Part shown: piece by piece, positions 15,717 through 24,779 of the stretch
Numbering within the stretch: the stretch's first letter is position 1
Layout: the number at the start of each line of letters is the position of its first letter
Position numbers and translations under genes: made by a program
Notes under the pieces: model-generated
The model's input: only the letters and a program-made list of their open reading frames with translations
Database searches by the model: none
Told to the model about the DNA's origin: nothing
Origin: Pseudomonadota bacterium
GTDB taxonomy: Bacteria > Pseudomonadota > Alphaproteobacteria > Sphingomonadales > Sphingomonadaceae
DNA length: 64,000 nucleotides
NCBI GenBank assembly: GCA_029550345.1
Contig: JAKPHK010000011.1
Span: 44,043 to 108,042, forward strand
Reading direction: 5' to 3'

Positions 15717-18191
15717 TCAGAACGAGAACCGGCCCTTGAGCAGCCAGGTCCGCGGCGGATTGATGTACTCCAGGTTCGCGAGGGTCGATTCCACCGATTC
15801 CTCGTCGAAGCAGTTGCGGCACTCCATCGAGACCGACCAGCCGGCATCGCTGCGCAGGGTCAGCGTGCTGTTGACGATCCAGCGCGCCTTGCTCAGCGAA
15901 CCGGCAATGCGCGGACCGTTGCCGAGCAGGTTGTTGGCATAGACGGTGCCCGACGAGCTGGTCACCGGATCGTCGTAGAAGGTGACGTTGCTGGTGCCGA
16001 CTTCGCTCTTGTCGCGCCAGTTGGCGTTGATCGCCGGAACCAGCGTCAGCCCCTTGCCGAGGTCGGCTTCATAGCTGCCGCCGATCGAGAGGTTGAACTC
16101 GGGCGTACGCACCGGGGAAGCCAGCTGGCCATTGGCCGCCACGATGCCCTGGGCGCAAGCCGTGGCGTCGCCACCCGGAACCAGCCCGGCAGCCAGCTGC
16201 GTGAGGCAGGCCGCCTGCTGGGCGCTGACCGACTGCACGCCATAGGCGTCGAAGGCCGGACCGCCGGACTTGATCTTGTACTTGTCGTCCTGGTAGCCGA
16301 ACGAGGCGAACAGGTTCAGGCCACGCGTCGGCATGGCGTTGATCTCGAGTTCGATGCCCTTGTTCAGGTAATCCGCGAAGTTGCGGGTCACGAAGCCGAT
16401 CGAACCATTGGCGCGCACGAAGCCCGAAGGGGTCTGCAGGCCCTTCACGTCGAGCACGTAGGCCGCAAGGTTGACGCGCAGGCGCCGGTCGAACAGCTCC
16501 GACTTCACGCCGACTTCGTAGCTCCAGGCCTTTTCCGCATCGAACGGCAGCAGTTCGGCCGGGCTGGTCGCGCGGGCGTTCCAGCCGCCCGACTTGAAGC
16601 CGCGGGTCGCCGAAGCGAACAGCAGCACGTCGTCGGTGGCCTTGTAGTTGATGGCGAAGCGCGGGGTCCAGATCTTGATGTTCTGGCTACGCGGGATCAC
16701 CTTGCCGTTCGGCACCGCCAGGTTGACGTTGGCCAGGCAGGTGGCCTCGACCGTCCCGTCGTTGCACGAGGCGCGGTTGTCGCTGATCGAGAAGCGCTTC
16801 GTTTCGTCCGTGTAGCGGATGCCAGCGGTGAGCTTGAGCTTGTCGTTGACGTTGAGGTCGCCCTGCAGGTAGCCCGCATAGGCCTTGGTCGAATTGGTCA
16901 TGGTCCGGTCAGCGAGGACGATCGCCGAGCTGCCGAACAGATCGGCAAAGTCGCTGTAATCGTCTTCGTTGAAGTAGTAGACGCCGCCAACCAGGTTCAC
17001 CAAGCCATCGGCGAGCGAGGCGTTGACCTTGATTTCCTGCGAGAACTGCTTGAAGTCGCCTTCGTTGGCCACCGTGAAGCCGCCGAGCCGATCCCCACGC
17101 GCCGCAGTGATCGGCGTGTTGATCGACGGCAGGGACCGGCCGTCGGCGAAGTCAAGCGCGTAGTCCTGGGTCGTATTGACGTAACCGGTGATGAAGGCGA
17201 CGCTCAGGTTTTCGTCACCCAGCTTCAGGTTCGACGAGAGGAAGTCCATCGTGGTCTTCACGAAGTGGCCGAAGCCGTTCTTCTTGCCCGTGATCTTGCC
17301 GCCGAAATTGCTGTTCCGCAGGAACCCGGTGGACACGAAGCGGCCGTCGCACTGGGTCGGATTGGCCGGGTTGCAATCAAAGTTGGCGATGTTGGCGCCA
17401 TCGGCGAAGGTGTGGATGTAGGAGCCGGTCCACACCGCCTTGTCCGAGAGCTCGCCACGCAGGCCCAGGCGCACGCCCCAGCCATCGTTCTGGTTCTGCC
17501 GCTCGTTGGTCAGCGTGTTGCGGGCGTAGCCGTCGCTGTTCTGGACGTAACCGGAAATCTTCGCGGCGAAACGGTCGCTCAGCGGTACGTTGAGCGAGCC
17601 ATTGAGCTGCCACAGGTTGTACGAACCGTAGCCGGCCTCGATATAACCGCCGGTCTTCGGCTCGGGATCCTTGAGGAACACCGCCACCGCGCCGCCGGTC
17701 GTATTGCGGCCAAACAGCGTACCCTGTGGGCCGCGCAGAACCTCGACGCGCGCGACGTCGAACAGCGAGAGGTTGTTGGCGTTCTGGCGTGCCAGGTAGA
17801 TGTCGTCGACGTAGGTGCCGATCGGCGGGTCGAACGTGGGGATCGACTCGGTGTTGCCAAGGCCGCGCATGTAGTACGCATTGGCCGAACCCAGGCCGGT
17901 GTTGTTGATACCGACGAAGTTGGGGACGTACTGGGTGACCTCGAGGGCATTGCTGACGCCGCGGGTTGCCAGCTCGTTGGAACTGAAGGCGCTGATCGCG
18001 ATCGGCACGTTCTGGACGCTTTCCGAGCGACGCTGGGCCGTCACGATAATCTCGCTCAGGCCATAACCGTCCTCACCCTGCTGGGTCGAGGCGGCGGCAC
18101 CAGCAGGTTTGTCCTGCGCCTGAGCAACGCTCGTGGGCACCGCGACCGCAACGGCCGCCAGCGCAACATTTCGAAGCAACATTGACCTCAT
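15717..18191 (-). CDS. TonB-dependent outer-membrane receptor 2
   Basis: 824 aa from ATG 18191, preceded by GGGAG 8 bp upstream and opening with a clean signal peptide (LRNVALAAVAVAVPTSVAQA). The plug starts at 'LSEIIVTAQRRSES' and has 'VEVLRGPQGTLFGRNTTGGA'. The barrel ends with '...LKGRFSF', a proper C-terminal aromatic. It imports an unknown substrate and heads a minus-strand unit with MFS, FAD oxidoreductase, nitrilase-like and methyltransferase genes. The palindrome TTGTCCGGACAA lies 30 bp upstream of the start, so it is probably under the GntR regulon. Confidence 0.93.
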   Translation of the reverse strand: MRSMLLRNVALAAVAVAVPTSVAQAQDKPAGAAASTQQGEDGYGLSEIIVTAQRRSESVQNVPIAISAFSSNELATRGVSNALEVTQYVPNFVGINNTGLGSANAYYMRGLGNTESIPTFDPPIGTYVDDIYLARQNANNLSLFDVARVEVLRGPQGTLFGRNTTGGAVAVFLKDPEPKTGGYIEAGYGSYNLWQLNGSLNVPLSDRFAAKISGYVQNSDGYARNTLTNERQNQNDGWGVRLGLRGELSDKAVWTGSYIHTFADGANIANFDCNPANPTQCDGRFVSTGFLRNSNFGGKITGKKNGFGHFVKTTMDFLSSNLKLGDENLSVAFITGYVNTTQDYALDFADGRSLPSINTPITAARGDRLGGFTVANEGDFKQFSQEIKVNASLADGLVNLVGGVYYFNEDDYSDFADLFGSSAIVLADRTMTNSTKAYAGYLQGDLNVNDKLKLTAGIRYTDETKRFSISDNRASCNDGTVEATCLANVNLAVPNGKVIPRSQNIKIWTPRFAINYKATDDVLLFASATRGFKSGGWNARATSPAELLPFDAEKAWSYEVGVKSELFDRRLRVNLAAYVLDVKGLQTPSGFVRANGSIGFVTRNFADYLNKGIELEINAMPTRGLNLFASFGYQDDKYKIKSGGPAFDAYGVQSVSAQQAACLTQLAAGLVPGGDATACAQGIVAANGQLASPVRTPEFNLSIGGSYEADLGKGLTLVPAINANWRDKSEVGTSNVTFYDDPVTSSSGTVYANNLLGNGPRIAGSLSKARWIVNSTLTLRSDAGWSVSMECRNCFDEESVESTLANLEYINPPRTWLLKGRFSF

Positions 18192-18220
18192 CGTAAGAGC
18201 TCCCTTGACTCATACCGCAT

Positions 18221-18232
18221 TTGTCCGGACAA
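18221..18232. promoter_or_regulatory. GntR-type operator site 1 (TTGTCCGGACAA)
   Basis: A perfect 12-bp palindrome between the divergent TBDR2 (start 18191, minus) and membrane protein A (start 18331, plus). A TTGACT at 18205-18210 on the plus strand could be the -35 of the plus-strand promoter, placing the operator across the spacer and -10. It is identical to site 2. Confidence 0.8.
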
Positions 18233-18330
18233 GTTTGCACGGCAAGGCGACTTATGCAAGAGAGGGTTCGTCGGTCGTTGAAAAAGGCCTCGAATGCCTC
18301 CGCCGTCGCGCCAGATCGAGGGATAATCGC

Positions 18331-19014
18331 ATGCCGGAAATGTCCGTAAGCCTGTACCAGGTGCTCGTCTTTACGCATTTGCTGCTGTTCGTGCTGTGGC
18401 TTGGCGCAGACGTGGGCGTGTTCATGCTGGGGCAGCACTTCCGGAAGCGCGAGAAGTGGACCCTGCCGCAGCGCCTCGCCCTGCTCCAACTGCTGGTGAA
18501 CGTCGACATGGTGCCGCGCTCTGCCTGGGCCCTGATGGTTCCCCTGACACTTTCCATGGTCAAGGCCGGCGGCTGGTGGGATCTGCCTGGCGTCGCGGTC
18601 GCCGCGGCATGGGCGGTGGGCGGCTTCTGGCTGTGGCTGGTGTGGGACAGCCACTTCCATGACCAGACGCCGCGCGCCCGGCGCAACAACCGCATCGAAT
18701 TCGTGCTCAAGATTGTCCTGACCCTGTTCTATCTGGCTCTGGGCGGCATCTCGCTCGCCAAGGGCGCGCCGCTGGCTCCGCTGTGGCTCGCCAGCAAGGC
18801 CGTGATGTTCGGCCTGATCTTTGCCGCGGCAATCATGATCGACGTGGCATTCAAGCCGGTCGGACCGCAACTGGGCCGCCTGATCGCCGAGGGCTCCAGC
18901 GACGCGACCGAAATTCCCCTGCGTCGCACGATGGACCTCACCCGGATCTGGGTCTGGGTCGTCTACGTACTGCTGCTGGGCACCGCTTTCCTCGGCAATA
19001 TCAAACCGTTCTGA
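18331..19014 (+). CDS. Small integral membrane protein A (four-member family in window)
   Basis: 227 aa from ATG 18331 with GAGGG 8 bp upstream. Upstream in-frame codons overlap the operator and are rejected. It has about six transmembrane helices. TM1 carries H16-x6-W-L-G-x-D27, followed by D59-x3-R63, and the protein ends 'NIKPF'. The same pattern (His, WLG[x][D/E], D-x3-R 42-43 residues after the His, C-terminal KP[F/A]) occurs in proteins at 36486, 41882 and 55404. The His-WLG helix recalls CopD/DUF2269-type membrane proteins, but the family is not certain. The conserved histidine could bind haem or a metal. It is divergent from TBDR2, with operator site 1 between them. Confidence 0.8.
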   Translation: MPEMSVSLYQVLVFTHLLLFVLWLGADVGVFMLGQHFRKREKWTLPQRLALLQLLVNVDMVPRSAWALMVPLTLSMVKAGGWWDLPGVAVAAAWAVGGFWLWLVWDSHFHDQTPRARRNNRIEFVLKIVLTLFYLALGGISLAKGAPLAPLWLASKAVMFGLIFAAAIMIDVAFKPVGPQLGRLIAEGSSDATEIPLRRTMDLTRIWVWVVYVLLLGTAFLGNIKPF

Positions 19015-19101
19015 CCGGGACCGCGGATTCGCGCCTCCCAAGCTGCCGGGCCGGCGCTGCCAGATCGCGCCCGATGCGCCCGGCAGCGCGCCACAAAAGC
19101 A

Positions 19102-19130
19102 TTGACTTTGAAACTTGTCCGGACAAATCT
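19102..19130 (+). promoter_or_regulatory. Promoter of CitE operon, -35 TTGACT / -10 AAATCT
   Basis: TTGACT (19102-19107), a 17-bp spacer and AAATCT (19125-19130). Operator site 2 occupies the spacer and the start of the -10. A start of transcription near 19137 would coincide with the GTG start codon, so the mRNA may be leaderless. The -10 is a weak match. Confidence 0.5.
19115..19126. promoter_or_regulatory. GntR-type operator site 2 (TTGTCCGGACAA)
   Basis: A perfect palindrome 10 bp before the CitE start, lying between the -35 and -10 boxes. Binding here would block RNA polymerase and repress the CitE-MaoC-acyl-CoA dehydrogenase-CoA-transferase operon. Confidence 0.82.
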
Positions 19131-19136
19131 AGGGCC

Positions 19137-19979
19137 GTGTTAGGCTTTTCCAACTTTCTGTTCGTGCCGGCCAATCGCCCGGATCGCCTTGAAAAGGCCC
19201 TGGCCAGCGATGCCGATCTGGTGTGCCTGGACCTTGAGGATTCGGTACCGCCGGCCGAGAAGGACTCTGCCCGGGCCACTGCGCTCGAAGCACTGGCGCG
19301 GTTGGCCTCGCCCCGGCTCGCATTGCGAATCAACGGTCTCGCGACACGGGCCGGCCTGGCCGACCTGCTTGCGCTGGCCGCCACGGAGTCTCGCCCGAAA
19401 TTCCTGTTCCTGCCGATGGTCCAGTCCGCGGCTGAACCCGAACAGGTGGCGGCGATCCTCGGCGATGATTGTCCGCGGCTCATCCCCTTGATCGAAACGG
19501 TGCGCGGCTTGCGCCATGCCGATGCGATCGGCGCTTGCCCCGGCGTATACGGCCTGATGTTCGGCGGAGGCGACTTTTCGGCCGAGCTGGGCGTGCAACT
19601 CGCCTGGGATCCACTGCTCGCAGCGCGCAGCGCGCTGGTGATGAGCTGTGCGACCAACCAGATCGCCGCCATCGACGTTCCCTTCATCGACCTGGTCGAC
19701 GAGGCCGGGCTGGAAGCGGAATGCCGGGCCAGCAAAGCGCTGGGCTTCACCGCCAAGGCCGCGATCCATCCGCGCCAGATCGCCGCGATCAGCACGGTCA
19801 TGCGGCCGAGCGAGGCAGAAATCACCGAAGCGCAGGAGGCGCTCGACGCCTTCGCCGCTGGCGGCGGCCGGGCCATCGCCTTCCGCGGCCGCATGCTGGA
19901 GGCCCCGGTGATGCACAGATATCGTCGAATACTGGCCTTGGCCGGGATCCCCGCAAGCCAGATCGATCAAACAACATAG
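19137..19979 (+). CDS. CitE-like CoA lyase (HpcH/HpaI aldolase family)
   Basis: 280 aa from GTG 19137; the family N-terminus ('FSNFLFVPANRPDRLEKAL') begins immediately. The only upstream alternative (ATG 19074) would place the promoter and operator inside the gene. Metal-binding glutamate E120 ('LIPLIETVRG') and aspartate D146 ('FGGGDFSAELG') are present, with R64 in 'LRING' for substrate. Family members cleave beta-hydroxyacyl-CoAs such as citramalyl-CoA, malyl-CoA or methylmalyl-CoA. Together with the MaoC hydratase next door this resembles the itaconate/mesaconate route (hydrate, then split to acetyl-CoA plus pyruvate or propionyl-CoA plus glyoxylate). It is the first gene of a five-gene operon. 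Confidence 0.88.
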   Translation: MLGFSNFLFVPANRPDRLEKALASDADLVCLDLEDSVPPAEKDSARATALEALARLASPRLALRINGLATRAGLADLLALAATESRPKFLFLPMVQSAAEPEQVAAILGDDCPRLIPLIETVRGLRHADAIGACPGVYGLMFGGGDFSAELGVQLAWDPLLAARSALVMSCATNQIAAIDVPFIDLVDEAGLEAECRASKALGFTAKAAIHPRQIAAISTVMRPSEAEITEAQEALDAFAAGGGRAIAFRGRMLEAPVMHRYRRILALAGIPASQIDQTT

Positions 19980-19997
19980 AATAAAAAGGGTAATAAA

Positions 19998-20507
19998 ATG
20001 CGTGCAGGAGTTATCGAAGTTTCACCAGGCCGCTTCCGCGAGACCTTTGGCCGGTATTACGAGGATTTCGTGGTGGGCCACGTCTTCGAGCACCGACCCG
20101 GACGGACCATTACCGATGCAGACAACGTGCAGTTCACGCTGCTGACGATGAACACGCATCCGGCGCACTTCGACTATGAATTCGCCAAGAAGACCGAGTT
20201 CGGCAAGCCGCTGGTCTGCTCGCCCCTCACCGTCGCGCTGATGGTGGGCATGAGCGTTTCGGATTGCAGCCAGAAGGCCGTGGCCAACCTCGGCTGGAAC
20301 AACATCCGCCTCACCCACCCGATGTTTCCGGGCGATACGCTCTATGCCGAGAGCGAAGTGCTCGAAAAGCGCGAGTCCAGCTCGCGGCCGGAGCAAGGCA
20401 TCGTCACCGTGCGGACCATCGGCAAGAACCAGCATGGCGACGTCGTCTGCACCTTCGAGCGGACCATGCTGATCTGGAAGCGCGGGTTCGGTCCGGCCGA
20501 CGATTGA
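19998..20507 (+). CDS. MaoC-like hydratase (itaconyl-/mesaconyl-CoA hydratase type)
   Basis: 169 aa hot-dog-fold protein. 'RYYEDFVVGHVFEHRPGRTITDADNVQFTLLTMNTHPAHFD' matches the MaoC/mesaconyl-CoA hydratase group, including the Asp/His region and the following 'FAKKTEFGKPLVCSPLTVALMVG'. It adds water across the double bond of an enoyl-CoA bearing a carboxylate side chain. It lies 18 bp after the CitE-like lyase, the usual partner in C5-dicarboxylate degradation. Confidence 0.88.
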   Translation: MRAGVIEVSPGRFRETFGRYYEDFVVGHVFEHRPGRTITDADNVQFTLLTMNTHPAHFDYEFAKKTEFGKPLVCSPLTVALMVGMSVSDCSQKAVANLGWNNIRLTHPMFPGDTLYAESEVLEKRESSSRPEQGIVTVRTIGKNQHGDVVCTFERTMLIWKRGFGPADD

Positions 20508-20582
20508 TCCCGGCTGGCGCGGGGCCTCGCTCGGAAGCGCCCGCCGCCCAACCGAACTGCTTGAATTTTACTGGAGATTGAT

Positions 20583-21746
20583 ATGTCCGAACCAAGGCTC
20601 ATCGACCCTGAAGAGGAACAGGCGTTCCTCGACACGATCGAACGCTGGGTGCAAAAGGAAGTCCGCCCGGTGGTCATGGAGCATGACCATGGCGACATCT
20701 GGCCTGAAAAGCTGGTTCACCAGATGGCCGAACTGGGCCTGTTCGGCGCCACCATTGGTCGGGAATATGGCGGGCTCGGGCTTCCGGCGACCACCTATAC
20801 CAAGATCATCGCCTATATCTCGTCGTACTGGATGGCGATCACCGGCATCGTCAATTCGCACCTGATCATGGCGGCCGCGGTCGAACGCTTCGGCACCGAA
20901 GAGCAGAAGGCCAAGTGGCTGCCCCGTTTCGCCACCGGCGAAATCCGTGGCGGTCTGGCCCTCACCGAACCCAATGCCGGAACCGATCTCCAGGCCATCC
21001 GCACGGTCGCGCAGCGCGATGGCGACGACTATGTGATCAACGGGACCAAGACCTGGATTTCCAACGGCATCCAGGGCAGCTGCTTCGCGCTGCTGGTGAA
21101 GACCGATCCGAAGGCCGAGCCCCGCTACAAGGGCATGAGCCTGATGATCGCCCCCAAGGGCGAGGGCTTCAAGGTCGGCAAGAAGTTCGACAAGCTCGGC
21201 TACAAGGCGATCGACAGCGCCGAACTGGTCTTCGACAATTATCGCATCCCGGCCGAAAACCTGATCGGCGGCGTGGAAGGCAACGGCTTCTTCCAGGCAA
21301 CCGGCGGGCTGGAGCTCGGGCGGATCAACGTGGCCGCGCGCGGCGTTGGCCTCGCGGAAGGGGCCCTGCGCCTCGCCACCGAATATGCGCAGATCCGCGA
21401 AACCATGGGGCGTCCGATCGCCGATCACCAGGCCATCCAGCTCAAGCTGGGCGAAATGGTGACCCGCGCGCGCGCCGCACGCTTGCTCACCATGGACGCC
21501 GCCGAAGCCTATGATCGCGGCGAACGCTGCGACATGGAGGCGGGGATGGCCAAATACTTCGCCTCGGAGGCGGCCGTTCGCAACAGCGAGGAATCCCTGC
21601 GGATTCACGGCGGCTACGGCTATTCCAAGGAATACGAGATCGAACGCTACTATCGTGACTCCATCCTGATGTGCATCGGCGAAGGCACGAACGAAATGCA
21701 GCGGATGATCATCGCCAAGCAGTGGGTGAAGCGGAACCCTGTGTGA
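20583..21746 (+). CDS. Acyl-CoA dehydrogenase (short 380-aa type)
   Basis: 387 aa, a typical length. 'GGLALTEPNAGTDLQAIRTVA' and 'GTKTWISNGIQGSCFALLVKTD' are the FAD/substrate segments. The C-terminus has 'HGGYGYSKEYEIERYYRDS' and 'IGEGTNEMQR', in which E367 is at the usual catalytic-base position. In its setting (CoA-transferases after it, MaoC and CitE before it) it could oxidise a (methyl)succinyl-CoA-like ester to the mesaconyl-CoA-like enoyl-CoA. The exact acyl group is not readable. ATG 20583 has a GGAG site 8 bp upstream (TGGAGATTGAT). Confidence 0.9.
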   Translation: MSEPRLIDPEEEQAFLDTIERWVQKEVRPVVMEHDHGDIWPEKLVHQMAELGLFGATIGREYGGLGLPATTYTKIIAYISSYWMAITGIVNSHLIMAAAVERFGTEEQKAKWLPRFATGEIRGGLALTEPNAGTDLQAIRTVAQRDGDDYVINGTKTWISNGIQGSCFALLVKTDPKAEPRYKGMSLMIAPKGEGFKVGKKFDKLGYKAIDSAELVFDNYRIPAENLIGGVEGNGFFQATGGLELGRINVAARGVGLAEGALRLATEYAQIRETMGRPIADHQAIQLKLGEMVTRARAARLLTMDAAEAYDRGERCDMEAGMAKYFASEAAVRNSEESLRIHGGYGYSKEYEIERYYRDSILMCIGEGTNEMQRMIIAKQWVKRNPV

Positions 21747-22954
21747 TGACCCAGAACCTCCCCCTTGCCGGTTTCCGCATCCTGTCCGCCGAACAATATG
21801 GCGCCGGGCCCTATGCCACCATGTTCCTGGCCCAGCTGGGCGCGGAAGTCATCAAGATCGAGCCGCCCGCCACCGACAAGACCGGTGGCGGGGATACGGC
21901 GCGCGCCGTCGGCCCGCACTTCCTTCGCAAGGGGGAGAGCCTGTATTTTCAGGCGTTCAACCTGAACAAGCGCTCGTTGACTCTCGACCTGCGCACCGAC
22001 GACGGCCAGGAAATCTTCCACGCCCTCGTCAGGAATTCCCACGCGGTCGCCAACAACATGCGCGGCGACCTTCCGGAAGCGCTGGGCCTCACCTACGATG
22101 CCCTGAAAGCCGTGAACCCGGCCGTCGTTTGCGCCCATCTTTCCGCCTATGGCCGCGACAACGAACGCGCCCGCTGGCCCGGCTACGATTACCTGATGCA
22201 GGCTGAAGCCGGTTTCATGGAGCTGACCGGAGAGCCGGATGGGCCGCCCACCCGCTTCGGGCTTTCGATGGTCGATTTCATGACCGGGACGATGATGTCC
22301 ATCGGCCTGCTTGCCGCGCTGGTCGATGCCCAGCGTTCGGGCCTCGGCCGCGATGTCGATGTCGACCTGCTCGGCGCGGCCCTGCACCAGACCAGCTATC
22401 CGGCGGTGTGGTATCTCAACACCGGCGACGTGACCGAACGCACCCCGCGCTCGGCTCATCCGTCCGTCACGCCCAGCCAGCTGGTGCGCTCGGCCGATGG
22501 CTGGATCTTCGTCATGGCGCAATTGCCCAAGTTCTGGACCGTGCTGTGCAAACGCATCGGCCGGGCCGATCTGGCAACCGATCCCCGGTTCGTCTCCCCG
22601 ACGGAACGACTGGCCAATCGCGATGTCCTGACCGGAATACTGGACGAGATCTTCTCGGCCCATCCCACCAGCCACTGGCTCGACCTGCTCAGCGGGCACA
22701 TGCCGGTGGCCCCCGTCCACCGCCTCGATGCGGCACTGGACAACCCCTTCATCCACGCCACCGGCATGGTTCAGACCACCGACCATCCCGATCTGCCGGG
22801 CATGCGGGTTCTAGGCAATCCGATCCGGCTGGATGGCAAGCGCCTGCCCACCCGTGCGGCCCCCCTGCTCGGCGCGGATGTCGACGCGATCCTGCAGGAA
22901 ATCGGCTATGACGAGGATGCGATCGCCCGGCTGCGGTCCAGTCAGGTGGTATAA
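21746..22954 (+). CDS. CoA-transferase family III (CaiB/BaiF)
   Basis: 402 aa from ATG 21746, overlapping the acyl-CoA dehydrogenase stop by 1 bp (TGATG). It opens 'LPLAGFRILSAEQYGAGPYATMFLAQLGAEVIKIEPP', the family signature. The catalytic aspartate that forms the acyl-anhydride is D148 in 'GYDYLMQAEAG'. It transfers CoA between a donor such as succinyl-CoA and a carboxylic acid. A second family III gene follows 5 bp later; the two may form a heteromer or act on different acids. Confidence 0.92.
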   Translation: MTQNLPLAGFRILSAEQYGAGPYATMFLAQLGAEVIKIEPPATDKTGGGDTARAVGPHFLRKGESLYFQAFNLNKRSLTLDLRTDDGQEIFHALVRNSHAVANNMRGDLPEALGLTYDALKAVNPAVVCAHLSAYGRDNERARWPGYDYLMQAEAGFMELTGEPDGPPTRFGLSMVDFMTGTMMSIGLLAALVDAQRSGLGRDVDVDLLGAALHQTSYPAVWYLNTGDVTERTPRSAHPSVTPSQLVRSADGWIFVMAQLPKFWTVLCKRIGRADLATDPRFVSPTERLANRDVLTGILDEIFSAHPTSHWLDLLSGHMPVAPVHRLDAALDNPFIHATGMVQTTDHPDLPGMRVLGNPIRLDGKRLPTRAAPLLGADVDAILQEIGYDEDAIARLRSSQVV

Positions 22955-22959
22955 CCGCG

Positions 22960-24033
22960 ATGGGCAAGCTTTCCGGCATCCGGGTGGTGGATCTCTCGCT
23001 GTTCCTGCCCGGCCCCATGCTGACGATGATGATGGCCGATCAGGGCGCCCAGGTTATCAAGGTCGAGCCGCCCACCGGCGACCCGGCCCGCGCCATGGAG
23101 CCGAAGGAAGCCGGGGAATCGGTATGGTTCCGGAACCTAAACCGGGGCAAGCATTGCATCCGGCTGGACCTCAAGACCGATGAGGGGCGCACGCAACTGT
23201 GGCAGCTGATCGCCGAGGCCGATGTGCTGGTCGAAGGCTTTCGCCCCGGCGTGATGGATCGGCTGGGCTTCGGCTATGCCGCCGTTTCCGAACGCAATCC
23301 GGAAATCGTCTATTGCTCGATCTCGGCATTCGGCCAGACCGGCGAGATGGCGCATCACCCGGCTCATGACATAGCGGTCCAGGCCCACGCGGGCTTTCTG
23401 TCGGTGAACGACGGAGCCGATGGAACCCCGGTGGTCCCCGGCGTACCCTCGGCCGACATGGCCGCCGGGCTGACCGGGCTGTCGGCCGTGCTGATGGCGC
23501 TGATCGGCCGCCAGACGACCGGCAAGGGCGATTACCTCGATATTGCCATGTTTGACAGCCTGCTGCCGTGGTGCGCGCACATCGCCGGCGGTGCTATCGC
23601 GGGCGGCGAACCGCCTGTGTCACGGGCGCAACGCTCGCTGGGCGGCGCGGCCTTCTATCAGGTCTACCGCACGGCCGACGGCCGCCATATCGTCCTCGGC
23701 GGACGCGAAACCAAGTTCGCCGAAAACCTGCTGAACGCGCTGGGCCGGCCCGACCTCATCCCGATCGCCGATTGCCCTGCTGGCGAGCAGGACGAGCTGA
23801 TCGCCTTCCTCGCGCAGACCTTCGCCGCGCGCGGGCGTGATGAATGGGTGGCCTGGTTCGCCGACAAGGACGTGGCCTTCGCCCCGGTTCTCGATTTCCG
23901 CGAGACGCTCGATCAACCCTTCGTGATCGGCCGCGGGCTGATCGACGAGGTGGGCGGCGCCCATCTGCTGGCTCCTGCCATCCGCCTGTCCGATACGCCG
24001 GACTGGCGCCAGCCCGACGAGCCGCCGCAATGA
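22960..24033 (+). CDS. CoA-transferase family III (CaiB/BaiF), second in tandem
   Basis: 357 aa, opening 'KLSGIRVVDLSLFLPGPMLTMMMADQGAQVIKVEPP'. The catalytic aspartate is D137 in 'AHDIAVQAHAG'. It is about 45 residues shorter than its neighbour. It is the last gene of the CitE operon and ends 8 bp before the convergent GntR gene. Tandem CoA-transferase pairs acting as heteromers are known for (R)-benzylsuccinate (BbsEF); whether these two associate is inference. Confidence 0.92.
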   Translation: MGKLSGIRVVDLSLFLPGPMLTMMMADQGAQVIKVEPPTGDPARAMEPKEAGESVWFRNLNRGKHCIRLDLKTDEGRTQLWQLIAEADVLVEGFRPGVMDRLGFGYAAVSERNPEIVYCSISAFGQTGEMAHHPAHDIAVQAHAGFLSVNDGADGTPVVPGVPSADMAAGLTGLSAVLMALIGRQTTGKGDYLDIAMFDSLLPWCAHIAGGAIAGGEPPVSRAQRSLGGAAFYQVYRTADGRHIVLGGRETKFAENLLNALGRPDLIPIADCPAGEQDELIAFLAQTFAARGRDEWVAWFADKDVAFAPVLDFRETLDQPFVIGRGLIDEVGGAHLLAPAIRLSDTPDWRQPDEPPQ

Positions 24034-24041
24034 CGGCTGGT

Positions 24042-24779
24042 TCAGTCCACTTCGATGTGCATCGAATAGGTAAAACGTTCGCCCGGGTGATAGTTGACCG
24101 AGATTTCAAACAGCTGGTCGTCGGCGTCGAAGTAGCAGCGCAGGATCAGCAGGACCGGCGCCTCGTCGTCAAGGCCCAGGGCTTCCGCCACGGCACTGGT
24201 CGCCTTCACGGCCTGGATGTCCTGCGTCACGCGGGTCACCGTCCGCTTGGCGTATTTCTCGATCTGGCCAAACAGGGTCGGGCTGCCATCCTCGAACCGG
24301 GCCACCGCATCGGCGAGGTCGGGGTGAACCCATGCGAAGGTCAGCGCGATCGGGCGCTGGCGTCCTTCCGCCCGGCGCACACCCTGGAACACAAACCACT
24401 CGCCGGTCGGATTCATGCCGGTCTTCTCGGCGATGTCCGGATCGACTTCCTGCCGCTCAAGCTGCTCGAACGAAATCGACGTGCCATGGGCATATTGCAG
24501 AATTTCGCCGACGTTCGACAGCGGCTGGTGCAGCGTGCCGCCGCGCGCCGATGCGGGCTGAACCACGGTGCCCGATCCACGCCGGCGCTTGATCAGGCCC
24601 TCCTGGGTCAGCTTGCGCAGCGCCTCGCGCACCGTGAACCGACTGACCTTGTAATGCTTGCACAGCACCGATTCCGTCGGGAACGGGTTCTTGGCCCCAA
24701 AGTCACCACGCAGCACTGCCGAGCGCAATTCGTCGGCAAGAACAAGATATCTGGCCGGTTTGGGCTTCGTTTCAGTCAT
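24042..24779 (-). CDS. GntR-family regulator, HutC subfamily (candidate master repressor)
   Basis: 245 aa from ATG 24779. The N-terminal winged helix spans residues ~10-75 ('LADELRSAVLRGDFGAKNPFPTE', 'HYKVSRFTVREALRKLTQEGLIKRRRGSGTVV'). The C-terminus is a UTRA effector domain ('GEWFVFQGVRRAEGR', 'VTQDIQAVKAT', ending 'ERFTYSMHIEVD'). HutC-type proteins bind short palindromes with TTGT/ACAA ends, the kind of site found six times in this window. It is therefore the leading candidate to control those promoters, with a pathway acid as inducer. It is convergent with the CitE operon and divergent from the MmgE/PrpD operon. The 80-bp gap to the latter holds only a TGTCCG half-site (24839-24844). 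Confidence 0.93.
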   Translation of the reverse strand: MTETKPKPARYLVLADELRSAVLRGDFGAKNPFPTESVLCKHYKVSRFTVREALRKLTQEGLIKRRRGSGTVVQPASARGGTLHQPLSNVGEILQYAHGTSISFEQLERQEVDPDIAEKTGMNPTGEWFVFQGVRRAEGRQRPIALTFAWVHPDLADAVARFEDGSPTLFGQIEKYAKRTVTRVTQDIQAVKATSAVAEALGLDDEAPVLLILRCYFDADDQLFEISVNYHPGERFTYSMHIEVD

